From: Novosphingobium taihuense
Lineage (GTDB): Bacteria; Pseudomonadota; Alphaproteobacteria; Sphingomonadales; Sphingomonadaceae
Direction: 5' to 3'
DNA: 64,000 bases
Assembly (NCBI RefSeq): GCF_007830315.1
Contig: NZ_VLKJ01000001.1
Coordinates: 974,120 to 1,038,119 of the forward strand
Positions 52,288 through 60,391 of the stretch are shown one piece after another (position 1 is the first letter of the stretch; every line of letters starts with the position of its first letter). The notes below the pieces were generated by a model, which was not told the origin of the DNA, did not search any database, and was given only the letters and a program-made list of their open reading frames with translations. A program made the position numbers and the translations under genes.

Positions 52288-53196
52288 ATGGCAGACGTGA
52301 ACGATCAGGCCCCTTCCACCGGTTTCGACCAGGTGATGCACTTCACCCTGCCCGACAGGAATGCGCGCGGGCGTGCAGTGCGGCTGGGGCCGGTGCTGGA
52401 CACCATCCTTTCCGCCCATGCCTATCCAGCACCGATCCGACACTTGCTTGCCGAGGCACTGGTGATCACCGCGCTGCTCGGATCACTGCTCAAGGATCAG
52501 GAAGGCCAGTTGACCCTGCAGGCGCAGACGCAGGATGGCGTGGTAGACCTGCTGGTCTGCGATTACCGCAACGGCGAATTGCGCGGGTATATCCGTCACG
52601 ACAGGGCCCGGCTTGACGAACTCGGGCCCGTGCCGTCACTGTTCTCGCTGTTCGGCGAGGGCTATCTCGCCATCACATTCGACCTTGCCACCAGCGGGCA
52701 ACGCTATCAGGGCGTGGTTTCGCTCGAAGGGTCGTCTCTGGCCGAGGCTTGCGAGAGCTACTTCTTCCAGTCCGAGCAGGTGCCCACGCTGATCCGCGTG
52801 GCTGTGGAGACCACGCCGAACGGATGCATTGCCGGCGGTCTGCTTCTGCAGCACCTCCCCGAAGGCGAGGAAGGGCGTGAGCGACTCCATGTTCAACTGG
52901 ACCACCCCGAGTGGGAACACGTTTCGATCCTGGGCGGGTCTGTAAAGCAGGGAGAACTGGTCGATTCCGCGCTGGACCTTGAAACCGTGGTCTGGCGCCT
53001 GTTCCACGAAGAACCCGAAATCCGCGCCGAGACCGGCGCGTCATTGTCGCGCGGATGCCGCTGCACCGCAGATTACTATCGTGACGTGCTCTCGCGATTC
53101 GGCGCTGAGGAACGCGCCGAGATGGAGAATGAGGAGGGGCTGATCGTGGTCGATTGCGCGTTCTGTTCGCGCAAGTTCGAGATCGACGTACCCTGA
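52288..53196 (+). CDS. hslO: Redox-regulated chaperone Hsp33
   Basis: This roughly 302-residue protein has the Hsp33 N-terminal holdase domain (VMHFTLPDRNARGRAVRLG, then HAYPAPIRHLLAEALVI and GYIRHD) and the C-terminal zinc switch with CRC (Cys-X-Cys) and CAFC (Cys-X2-Cys). Oxidation of these cysteines activates the chaperone. The ATG at 52288 has its AAGGA site almost touching it; the GTG at 52297 is better spaced, so the protein may be three residues shorter. It follows argF by 5 bases. Confidence 0.92.
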   Translation: MADVNDQAPSTGFDQVMHFTLPDRNARGRAVRLGPVLDTILSAHAYPAPIRHLLAEALVITALLGSLLKDQEGQLTLQAQTQDGVVDLLVCDYRNGELRGYIRHDRARLDELGPVPSLFSLFGEGYLAITFDLATSGQRYQGVVSLEGSSLAEACESYFFQSEQVPTLIRVAVETTPNGCIAGGLLLQHLPEGEEGRERLHVQLDHPEWEHVSILGGSVKQGELVDSALDLETVVWRLFHEEPEIRAETGASLSRGCRCTADYYRDVLSRFGAEERAEMENEEGLIVVDCAFCSRKFEIDVP

Positions 53197-53341
53197 TCAC
53201 AGCCCATCTCGTCAAATGTGACAGCGATTTTCACACTTCAACGCTCCCTTAGGGCGTTTAATCGCACGCGTGCCGGTGATATGATCGGACACAAGTGAGC
53301 AACGGCACAGACGCCGCTGCTGTTGGGTGTGAAAGAACGGC

Positions 53342-53770
53342 ATGTTTTCAGGAGTTCGCCATCTGCGCGGCGCTGGCCGCGCCTGTGTCTTGGCCGTGAT
53401 TGCGGGGGCGGGCTTCCTTGCAAGTTCCAGCCTGGCGCAGGGGCCGGCGCTGGCAATGTTGGATCGGCTCGAGCCCGGCCTGTGGGAAGTGCGCGCACGC
53501 GACGACGCCGATACCGTGCAGATCTGCGTCGATAACGGGCGCAAGCTGATCCAGGTGCGGCACCGCGGCGAAGCCTGCCGTCGCTTCGTCATCGATGATT
53601 CAGCGACGATGGTGACCGTGCAATACACCTGCCCCGCTGGCGGCTATGGCCACACGCGCGTCAGGTTCGAAAACCCGCGCCTGGCCCAGCTCGAAACGCA
53701 GGGCATCGACAATGGCCTGCCGTTCAACTTCATTGCCGAAGCGCGCCGCCTTGGTCCCTGCGGGCGCTAG
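53342..53770 (+). CDS. Small secreted DUF3617-like protein
   Basis: This 142-residue protein has a signal peptide (about 1-33, ending SLAQ), and a mature part with LDRLEPGLWEVRAR, QICVDNGRKLIQ, GEACRRFVIDD, VTVQYTCPAGGYGHTRVRFEN and GPCGR, with four Cys that can form two periplasmic disulfides. The LEPGLWEVR plus ICV/C-rich pattern resembles DUF3617 proteins. Function unknown. It is monocistronic, with a TGAAAGAACGGC-type ribosome site. Confidence 0.75.
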   Translation: MFSGVRHLRGAGRACVLAVIAGAGFLASSSLAQGPALAMLDRLEPGLWEVRARDDADTVQICVDNGRKLIQVRHRGEACRRFVIDDSATMVTVQYTCPAGGYGHTRVRFENPRLAQLETQGIDNGLPFNFIAEARRLGPCGR

Positions 53771-53860
53771 GCACGCCATCCACGCGTAGTTGGCGACAGC
53801 AGCATAAAGTTACGCGCGAGACCATTGCATCGTGCTGGCCACGCGGCTAGCCCATTGGCA

Positions 53861-54562
53861 ATGTTGCAAAGCCAGTCAGCACACCAAGCCCCGCTCGCCG
53901 TCGTTCTGCTATCGGGCGGACTCGATTCGATGGTCTGTGCGGGCCTTGCAAAGGAGCAGGGCTTCCGCGTCCTTGCCCTGACGATTGACTACAACCAGCG
54001 CCACCGCGTCGAACTCGATGCGGCCAAGGTCATCGCCGGGCGCATCGGCGTGGAGCGCCACGTGATCCTGCCGCTCGACTTGCGCCAGTTCGGTGGTTCC
54101 GCGCTAACTTCGGATATCGCAGTGCCCAAGGACGGCGTGGGCGACGACATTCCGGTCACCTATGTGCCAGCCCGCAACCTCGTGTTCCTCTCTCTCGCGC
54201 TAGCCTGGGCGGAAGCGGCGGGTTCGAACGACCTGTTCATCGGCGTCAATGCGCTCGACTATTCGGGCTACCCCGACTGCCGTCCCGAATTCGTGAAGGG
54301 CTTCGAAGGCCTCGCCCGCGTCGCCACGCGGATCGGCAACGATGGCGGGACCGTAAAGGTGCACGCCCCGCTGCAACACCTCAAGAAATCAGAGATCGCG
54401 CAAGAAGCAGCGCGACTGGGGCTTGAGCCCGGCCAGAGCTGGTCGTGCTACGATCCCCTTCCGGACGGGAGAGCCTGCGGCACATGCGACAGTTGTCGTC
54501 TGCGGCGCGCAGGGTTTGAAGAGGCAGGCCTGCATGACGGAACCCGGTACGGCGAAGATTAA
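53861..54562 (+). CDS. queC: 7-cyano-7-deazaguanine synthase
   Basis: This 233-residue enzyme makes preQ0 for queuosine tRNA modification. It has the PP-loop ATP site LLSGGLDSMVCAG (SGGLDS at 18-23), TIDYNQRHRVEL, YVPARNLVFLSLALAWAE and the C-terminal zinc site SCYDPLPDGRACGTCDSCRLR. The ATG at 53861 starts the homologous part, and an in-frame TTG at 53825 adds 12 residues. It overlaps the following MFS gene by 29 bases. The other queuosine genes are not in the window. Confidence 0.95.
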   Translation: MLQSQSAHQAPLAVVLLSGGLDSMVCAGLAKEQGFRVLALTIDYNQRHRVELDAAKVIAGRIGVERHVILPLDLRQFGGSALTSDIAVPKDGVGDDIPVTYVPARNLVFLSLALAWAEAAGSNDLFIGVNALDYSGYPDCRPEFVKGFEGLARVATRIGNDGGTVKVHAPLQHLKKSEIAQEAARLGLEPGQSWSCYDPLPDGRACGTCDSCRLRRAGFEEAGLHDGTRYGED

Positions 54563-56138
54563 CGAGGATTCGGATCAAGACTCATCAAGCCCGCACGCAC
54601 AGGAGGCCACGGCCTACAGTTGGTACGTGCTCGGCATTCTGGTGCTGGTTTATATCCTGAACTTCGTTGACCGGCAGATCCTCTCGATCCTCGCCAACGA
54701 CATCAAGAAGGACCTGTCGCTCTCCGACGCCGATCTCGGTTTTCTCTACGGCACGGCGTTTGCAGTGTTCTATTCGCTGTTTGGCATACCGCTAGGCCGA
54801 CTGGCCGACAGCTGGCATCGCGTGCGCCTGATGAGCGTGGGCCTCGCCGTCTGGTCGGTGATGACTGCGGTTTCGGGCCTTTCTCGCAGCGGCGCACAGC
54901 TGACGGCAGCCCGCATCGGTGTCGGCGTTGGCGAGGCAACAGCCAGCCCTGCCGCTTATTCGCTGATCTCGGACTATTTCCCCCAGCGTCTCCGCGCGAC
55001 GGCTCTGGCGATCTACTCTTCGGGCCTGTTCCTTGGCGGCGGGCTTTCGCTGCTGGTCGGCGGGATGGTCGTGGAGCGCTGGAATGCAGCCTACCCGATG
55101 GGGGGCCCTTTCGGACTGGTCGGCTGGCAGGCGGCGTTCATGGCCGTGGGGCTGCCCGGCGTGGCGCTTGCGCTCTGGGTTGCGACGCTGCGTGAGCCGA
55201 TCAGGGGGGCAATCGACGGCTTGCCCACACCGAGCGGCGAGCGGCCCTTCCGCGGATTCTTTGCAGAGTTGCTCAACGTCATTCCACCGCTGACGCTTAT
55301 CGGCGCGGTTCGCCGCGGCCCTGCCGCACTTCTCGCCAACCTCGCCGTCGCCGCCTTGATTGCCTTGACCGTTCAGGCGCTGACAACTGTTCTGGGCACA
55401 TCGACCCGGCAACAGTGGATATTCCTCAGCGTTGGAATTTACGCCGTCTACAGCTGGGCAAGCGCGCTGCGGGCACACGATCTGCCAACCTTCCGCCTGA
55501 TCTGGGCAACACCGGCGTTCCTGTGCACGACGCTGGGATACGGAATGGTCGCCTTCACCTCTTACGCGACGTCCTATTGGGCCGCGCCCTACGCCGAGCG
55601 GGTTTTCGACATCGACAAGGGACAGCTTGGCTGGTTCATCGGGGCTCCCGGCGCTTTAGCCGGATTCCTCGGCGTCATTCTTGGCGGCAGAATGGCGGAC
55701 TTTCTGCACCGCCGGATGGCTGCAGGACGGGTTATGGTCACACTGTTCGGGTTACTGGCCCCCATTCTGCCACTCGTCTTCGCGTTCCGTGCCGACAGCT
55801 TCGGCGCATTCGTGGCGCTCCTGTTCGTGGCGCAGTCAATGTCGAGCAGCGCGCTCGGGGGCGCGGCGGCAACGAGCCAGGCTCTGGTCCTGCCACGCAT
55901 GCGTGGCACGGCAACTGCCACGTTCTTCCTGGCTACGACGCTAGTGGGGCTTGCGCTCGGGCCGTTCATGGCAGGCTATGTTTCGGCGACCCACGGGGAC
56001 GATCTTGCCATGGGTGTGCTGTCGACGCTGGTATCGGTTCCGATCGGCTTGATCTTGCTGGTAATCGCAATCAGGACCGTTCCGGCAGCGCAGGCAAGCC
56101 TCGACAGCCGCGCCCGCTCTGCCGGGGAAGTAATCTGA
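54534..56138 (+). CDS. Major facilitator superfamily transporter
   Basis: This 534-residue protein has about 12 membrane segments after a 30-residue hydrophilic N-terminus. MFS signatures are NFVDRQILSILANDIKKDLSLSDADLGFLYG, then FGIPLGRLADSWHRVRLMSVG (loop 2-3) and ARIGVGVGEATASPAAYSLISDYFP, a pattern of the Spns/anion-cation-symporter-like MFS group common in sphingomonads. The substrate is unknown. The loop between segments 6 and 7 is long (about 210-300). It starts inside queC; this overlap is the main uncertainty in the start. Confidence 0.85.
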   Translation: MTEPGTAKINEDSDQDSSSPHAQEATAYSWYVLGILVLVYILNFVDRQILSILANDIKKDLSLSDADLGFLYGTAFAVFYSLFGIPLGRLADSWHRVRLMSVGLAVWSVMTAVSGLSRSGAQLTAARIGVGVGEATASPAAYSLISDYFPQRLRATALAIYSSGLFLGGGLSLLVGGMVVERWNAAYPMGGPFGLVGWQAAFMAVGLPGVALALWVATLREPIRGAIDGLPTPSGERPFRGFFAELLNVIPPLTLIGAVRRGPAALLANLAVAALIALTVQALTTVLGTSTRQQWIFLSVGIYAVYSWASALRAHDLPTFRLIWATPAFLCTTLGYGMVAFTSYATSYWAAPYAERVFDIDKGQLGWFIGAPGALAGFLGVILGGRMADFLHRRMAAGRVMVTLFGLLAPILPLVFAFRADSFGAFVALLFVAQSMSSSALGGAAATSQALVLPRMRGTATATFFLATTLVGLALGPFMAGYVSATHGDDLAMGVLSTLVSVPIGLILLVIAIRTVPAAQASLDSRARSAGEVI

Positions 56139-56142
56139 CCGT

Positions 56143-56694
56143 TCAAGCCGGACGGTTCAGTACCCCGCAGGCAATCCGGCCACCGCTATTGCCGCTCGGA
56201 TCGGTCTTGTAGTCATCCGCGCTGGCGTGGACGACTACAGCAGTTCCGTCGGCATCGAGCAGGCTTGCTGCCAATTCTGCGGCGCTGCCAGTAAGCACGA
56301 AGCTGAGCGCTCCCTTGCCGTCAGCGCCGACAGCGACATTGGGAAGATCACCTAGGTGCGGTCCTGCCGGGTTCATCGACCCGTGCTGGTGCGAAGAGGG
56401 ATTGAGATGGCCGCCTGCTGACGCAAAGGCAGGCGCCTCACATTTGCCCGTGGTGTGAAGGTGAATGCCATGATCGCCCGTGCTGAGCCCGCTAACTTCT
56501 GCCACCAGTCGCATGACAGTACCGGTCTGCTCGACCCGAGCCATGCCGACCGACTTTCCCATTCCGTCGGTCAGGTTGGCAGTGGCCAACACCTTTGCTG
56601 ATTCGGCAGGTCCTGTCGTGGCGCATGAGCCCAAAAGATAAGCGCACGCGATCGGAAGCGCCGTGGCCAATTGTCTTGCAGCCTGGAATTTCAT
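56143..56694 (-). CDS. sodC: Copper/zinc superoxide dismutase, probable lipoprotein
   Basis: This 183-residue protein has a lipoprotein-type signal ending LLGSC and the SOD_Cu domain: GDHGIHLHTTGKCEAPAFASAGGHLNPSSHQHG (given in pieces: HGIHLH, GGHLNP, HQHG) with the Cu/Zn His ligands, GPHLGDLPNVAV, VVHASADDYKTDPSGNSGGRIACGV. It removes periplasmic superoxide. The ATG at 56694 has GGAGAG 4 bases upstream. It converges with the MFS gene, whose stop lies 5 bases away. Confidence 0.92.
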   Translation of the reverse strand: MKFQAARQLATALPIACAYLLGSCATTGPAESAKVLATANLTDGMGKSVGMARVEQTGTVMRLVAEVSGLSTGDHGIHLHTTGKCEAPAFASAGGHLNPSSHQHGSMNPAGPHLGDLPNVAVGADGKGALSFVLTGSAAELAASLLDADGTAVVVHASADDYKTDPSGNSGGRIACGVLNRPA

Positions 56695-56737
56695 GATTCT
56701 CTCCATCAACGCCAATGCGCTTGAACTTTAACGAAAA

Positions 56738-56762
56738 AGGGGCCGGATTGCTCCGACCCCTC
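56738..56762 (-). terminator. Terminator after ompA
   Basis: On the minus strand a stem GGGGTCGGA / TCCGGCCCC (one G-U pair) with a 4-base loop is followed by TTTTTC. It lies just downstream of the ompA stop at 56788. Confidence 0.85.
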
Positions 56763-56787
56763 GTTCGTTTTTCGGCAAAACCGAAGA

Positions 56788-57855
56788 TTACATGCCCGAA
56801 CCCGGACCGTAGGTGATTTCCACGCGACGGTTCTGCAGTTCGCGAACGCCATCCGCGGTAGGAACGCGGTTGTTGCTTTCGCCGAAGGCCTGGCTGGTGA
56901 TCGAGCCATCGGGGATGCCGTGGGTGGTCAGATACGAACGGACAGCCACGTTGCGGCGCTCCGAAAGAGCCTGATTGTACTTCACGGTGCCCGAACGGTC
57001 AGCGTAGCCGGCCAGCATGATCGGAACGTTAGCGCAGTTGCCATAGGCGGTGACTGCGTTGTCGAGGATCGTCGACGCTTCCGGCGTGATGTCCGACTTA
57101 TCCCAGTCGAAGAACACGATGTACGGACCCTTGTTGCAGACCGGAGCCGGCGGCGGGGGCGGAGGAGGCGGCGGCGGCGGCGGGGGCGGGGGGGGCGGCG
57201 GCGGAGCCGCTTCCTCAACCGGTGCAGCGCCACCGAAGTTGTAGCTCAGCGTGCCGAGGATCGAGTGCGAACGGAAGCGGGTGCGGGCAGCGTTACCGCC
57301 AGCATCAACCAGATCGACCTTGTCGGCGTTGAAGAAGCGATACTTCAGACCAACGTCGATGTGGTCGGAAATCGGCGCACGGATGCCGGCCAGAGCCTGC
57401 CATGCAAAGCCGGTGTCCGAATCGTTGACGTCAACCGCGCCACCGCCTGCGTTGATGAAGTACTTCGCACGAGCGACGCCGACACCACCGCCGACGAAGC
57501 CCTGCAGGCCGTCATCGGGACCGAAGTCGAGCAGGCCATTGACCATGAAGCTCAGCGCATCAGCGTGACCCTGAGGGTTCGTGAAGGTCTGCGCACCAAA
57601 GTCGACAGCGTCGTTGTAAGCACGGCGATAGCCGACTTCGCTTTCCAGACGGAAGCCACCGAAGTCATAACCGACGATACCGCCGAAGTCATAACCGGTG
57701 CGGTTGTTAAGAACGATCTGACCGCCAAGCGCTTCAGAATCTTCAACCTTCATCGCGCCGGCGTCGGCTTCGACGTACCAAGAGTCATCCCGTGCAAGCG
57801 CCGGAGATGCCAAGGCACTCGAGGCCAGGGCAAGGCCCAGGACCAGTTTCCGCAT
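56788..57855 (-). CDS. OmpA-family outer membrane protein with polyproline linker
   Basis: The 355-residue protein has a signal peptide (1-21, ending ALA), an eight-stranded OmpA-like beta-barrel (about 25-215, with WYVEADAGAM, GYDFGGFRLESEVGYRR and YNFGG), a linker with about 19 consecutive prolines and a C-terminal peptidoglycan-binding OmpA domain (IVFFDWDKSDITPEA, NQALSERRNVAVRSYL, NRRVEITY). It anchors the outer membrane to peptidoglycan. The ATG at 57855 follows AAGGGGAAACG. The proline run is encoded by mixed CCN codons and includes a G8 tract on the plus strand. Confidence 0.93.
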   Translation of the reverse strand: MRKLVLGLALASSALASPALARDDSWYVEADAGAMKVEDSEALGGQIVLNNRTGYDFGGIVGYDFGGFRLESEVGYRRAYNDAVDFGAQTFTNPQGHADALSFMVNGLLDFGPDDGLQGFVGGGVGVARAKYFINAGGGAVDVNDSDTGFAWQALAGIRAPISDHIDVGLKYRFFNADKVDLVDAGGNAARTRFRSHSILGTLSYNFGGAAPVEEAAPPPPPPPPPPPPPPPPPPPAPVCNKGPYIVFFDWDKSDITPEASTILDNAVTAYGNCANVPIMLAGYADRSGTVKYNQALSERRNVAVRSYLTTHGIPDGSITSQAFGESNNRVPTADGVRELQNRRVEITYGPGSGM

Positions 57856-58047
57856 TATCGTTTCCCCTTTTAGCGACATCATGCCACGTCGTGCAGGTTG
57901 TCTACCGGTTCCAAAGTGGTCATGCAAGCGGACAAACACACCGAGTGTTGCACGAAAACAACGGATTTACTCCATTGTGCAGTGCAATTATCTGTTGATT
58001 GCGCCCTCATGTCCCCCTGCAATGCCGGAAGGGACGATTGGTTCCAC
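57856..58047. promoter_or_regulatory. Upstream region of ompA
   Basis: These 192 bases are distinctly AT-richer than the flanks (CAATTATCTGTTGATTG, ACAACGGATTTAC) and should contain the strong ompA promoter reading minus. No specific box was assigned with confidence. Confidence 0.45.
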
Positions 58048-58450
58048 TTAACTGTCAGAAAAGATGCCAATTGCTTTCAATGCTTGAATGACGAGTGCAA
58101 GAGTCGCACGCGCCTCTGAGTCGACATTGCCCCCGGCGGGCGCAGCGGGGGCTTCAGCCAGTTTCCAGGTCCCGTCGAAAAGCCTTATCGCACTGTATTC
58201 TAGATCGTACGCCCTCATACCTGGTACAGGCTTCACGAACCGCCATCCACCATCTGTCCAGCCCGCAATGCAGTTGCTCTGTCCGACGAACGCACCGGTG
58301 GGAGTGGTACCGACAATCCACACCTGCCCAACCGTCGGCGAAGCCGGGGGATCGTTTCGCAAGCCAAGCACGGCCACCGCCACCAATCATATCGATCATG
58401 GCCAAAGCCTCGTTGACGCTCGTCTCTTTCTGGGTCTGGCTGACAAGCAT
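58048..58450 (-). pseudogene. Frameshifted DUF2793 gene from a phage/GTA tail cluster
   Basis: From an ATG at 58450 the frame reads MLVSQTQKETSVNEALAMIDM and then continues in the next frame as LVAVAVLGLRNDPPASP, GQVWIVGTTPTGAFVGQ and GWTDGGWRFVKPVPGM to a stop at 58048. Both parts fit one DUF2793 protein if one base is extra near 58386-58388 (403 bases is 1 more than a multiple of 3). DUF2793 genes usually sit at the tail end of phage or gene-transfer-agent clusters. It is joined directly to a terminase fragment upstream, with no structural genes between. Confidence 0.75.
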
Positions 58451-58901
58451 GGCTGTGTTGTGGCCCACGAAAGGCTTCGGGCTCACCGGCCGAATAGAGA
58501 AACGCCTGTGCCCCGTTCGGCCAGGTCAACCGCCGCACCGAGCTCTCATAGCTCGGCCGCCGCCACGGTGCCCCGATCGAAAGCAGCCCGCTCTCGCCTT
58601 CCACCATCACGCTGCGCGCTTCGTGAAGCGAGGAGCCAACAAGCGCGATCCGCGCCTCGGGATCGGCCTCGGCCACGGCTCGCACCCATTCAGCCCCCAG
58701 CCGCGTCTTGCCGAACCCGCGCCCGGCCATGACCAGCCAAACGCGCCAGTCGCTTTGCGGCGGCAGCTGGCTGCTGCGCGCACAGGTTCGCCAGTCATGC
58801 GGCCATTCGGTAATCTCCTTGTCATCCAGTTCTTCTACGAAAGCGGCGATGCGCTCGGGGCTTGCATCGGACAACCAGTCCAGCAGCGCCCGCTCAGCCA
58901 T
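58444..58901 (-). pseudogene. N-terminal fragment of a large terminase (TerL, GTA/phage type)
   Basis: From the ATG at 58901 about 150 residues match the start of the GTA-type large terminase: MAERALLDWLSDASPERIAAF, then WRVWLVMAGRGFGKTRLGAEWVR (Walker A) and YSAGEPEAFRGPQHSHA. The match stops there, where a homologue would continue into the Walker B and nuclease domains. The frame instead runs into the DUF2793 gene in a different reading phase. The join falls within GACAAGCATGGCTGTG-like bases 58444-58457. The nuclease part is gone, so it cannot package DNA. Confidence 0.78.
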
Positions 58902-59436
58902 GCACACTCACGTCGATGGCAGTTGCTTGCCGCTGCCGCTGCACTTCCTCGCGGATCTGCAGCAGCTTGGCATGGAGCGACTGGCGCACAGCCTCTACAT
59001 CGGCATTGTCGCGGATCGCCCGCTCGCGTGCCACCGTCTCGCGGTGTCGCGAAAGCAGTCGCAGCGCGGTGGCATTGTCGAACTTCGCGCCATCCTTGGA
59101 TTCACCGAAGCGCAGCCGATGCAGCACCTCGATCTCCAGCAGGTCGTAGCCCTCGCACAGCGCCTCGCGCCACCGAGCGGCAAATTCGCTGTCGTCGCGC
59201 TTGTCCTTGTAGGCTCGCGAAGCCGGAACTTCTGCCGCCGCCGCTGCCGCCGTCACGTTCGATGTTTCGGCCAGAATGGCCAGAAAGACCGGCCGCCACG
59301 GCCTGTTGCTCTTCTTTGCCTTGGTTGTCTGCGCAGATTCCGGTTCCTCGTTGGGAACCTCAAAACCGGGTGTTTCAGGGCACGGTGTTTCCGCGCATGA
59401 CTCATTGGCACCCGGCTGCACTGTCGGCTTGGCCAT
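58894..59436 (-). CDS. Small terminase-like protein of the GTA/phage remnant
   Basis: This 180-residue protein has a disordered N-terminus and a helical core RPWRPVFLAILAETSNVTAAAAAAE (helix-turn-helix-like; given as two overlapping parts in homologues), VPASRAYKDKRDDSEFAARW and ALCEGYDLLEIEVLHRLRFG. It precedes the TerL fragment with an 8-base overlap, the normal TerS-TerL order. The frame is intact, but its partner is truncated. The ATG at 59436 has GAGAGGG about 9 bases upstream. It may be a GTA gene 1 homologue. Confidence 0.72.
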   Translation of the reverse strand: MAKPTVQPGANESCAETPCPETPGFEVPNEEPESAQTTKAKKSNRPWRPVFLAILAETSNVTAAAAAAEVPASRAYKDKRDDSEFAARWREALCEGYDLLEIEVLHRLRFGESKDGAKFDNATALRLLSRHRETVARERAIRDNADVEAVRQSLHAKLLQIREEVQRQRQATAIDVSVHG

Positions 59437-59599
59437 GCGGACCATCCCTCTCGGACTTGAGCTGATCTGACGCCACCCCACCCGCCGTTCCGACCTTCAG
59501 GAACGATTCGGCCTCGCGATGTTCTTTATATGTACTCAATCCACGGCGAAAGTCAACCAAAAAGTGCCAATTCGGTTATCCGCGCTCAATCAACCAACC

Positions 59600-59640
59600 A
59601 AAACACCGTCACCCCGGGCGCAGGCCGGGGCCCACAACCT
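59600..59640. repeat. Short palindromic intergenic repeat unit
   Basis: CCGTCACCCCGGGCGCAGGCCGGGGCCCA is an imperfect palindrome of the CCCCGG...CCGGGG type that recurs between genes in many alphaproteobacteria. It lies in the 319-base gap between the terminase-like gene (ending at 59436 in start) and the DedA-type gene; the rest of the gap is AT-richer and shows no coding frame that I can support. Confidence 0.5.
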
Positions 59641-59755
59641 GTCGCAGCCAACCACCCTCAAAAGCCGCCAAGATCCCCGCACAACCGACGCAAGAACCTC
59701 TGGCACTTGCCGCCCGTCTCCCCTATTCGCCGCAGTGCAACAAGAAGGGCTCCCG

Positions 59756-60391
59756 ATGCTTCGTCGCCTCTACGATTGGACCATGGCCAAGGCCGCGCAT
59801 CCCCATGCTGAATGGTGGCTGGCGCTGTTCGCGTTCATGGAGGCAAGCTTCTTCCCGATCCCGCCGCACCCGCTGCTTGGCCTGATGTGCCTGGCAGAGC
59901 CGAAGAAGGCCGTGCGCTTCGCCGCGGTGGCCACCATCGCGTCGGTGCTCGGCGGATTGCTCGGCTATGCGATCGGCTACGGGCTCTACGACACTGTCGG
60001 CACCCAGCTCCTGGCCGCGCTGCATCTCACCGAGAGCTTCCCCAAGGCGGCATGCTACCTGCGCGAATACGGGGTCGAAATCATCATGATCAAGGGCGCC
60101 ACGCCCATCCCGTTCAAGCTGCTGACGATCACCGCCGGCTTCATCGCCATGCCGCTGGTGCCGTTCATCCTCGCCAGCATCGTAAGCCGCTCGATCAGCT
60201 TCATGATCGTCGGCGTGCTGTTCCGCCTGTTCGGAGCCCCGATCAAGCGCTTCATCGACAAGTACCTTGGCCTCGTCACGGTCGGCTTCGTCCTGCTCGT
60301 CGTCGGCGGCTTCATCGCCGCCACCATGCTCGGCGGCGGCGGCACGACAGATGCGAAGTCGAAGTGCGAACAGGTCGCGCCGCTGAGTTAA
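59756..60391 (+). CDS. DedA/YqaA-type membrane protein
   Basis: This 211-residue protein has four to five membrane segments and the family features FMEASFFPIPPHPLLGLMCLAEPKKA near residue 27, GYAIGYGLYDTVG, and IIMIKGATPIPFKLLTITAGF. It belongs to the DedA (SNARE-associated) superfamily, members of which flip lipids such as undecaprenyl phosphate or phosphatidylethanolamine. The substrate is unknown. The ATG follows AGAAGGGCTCCC. It converges with the MipA-type gene, whose stop overlaps by 4 bases. Confidence 0.85.
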   Translation: MLRRLYDWTMAKAAHPHAEWWLALFAFMEASFFPIPPHPLLGLMCLAEPKKAVRFAAVATIASVLGGLLGYAIGYGLYDTVGTQLLAALHLTESFPKAACYLREYGVEIIMIKGATPIPFKLLTITAGFIAMPLVPFILASIVSRSISFMIVGVLFRLFGAPIKRFIDKYLGLVTVGFVLLVVGGFIAATMLGGGGTTDAKSKCEQVAPLS

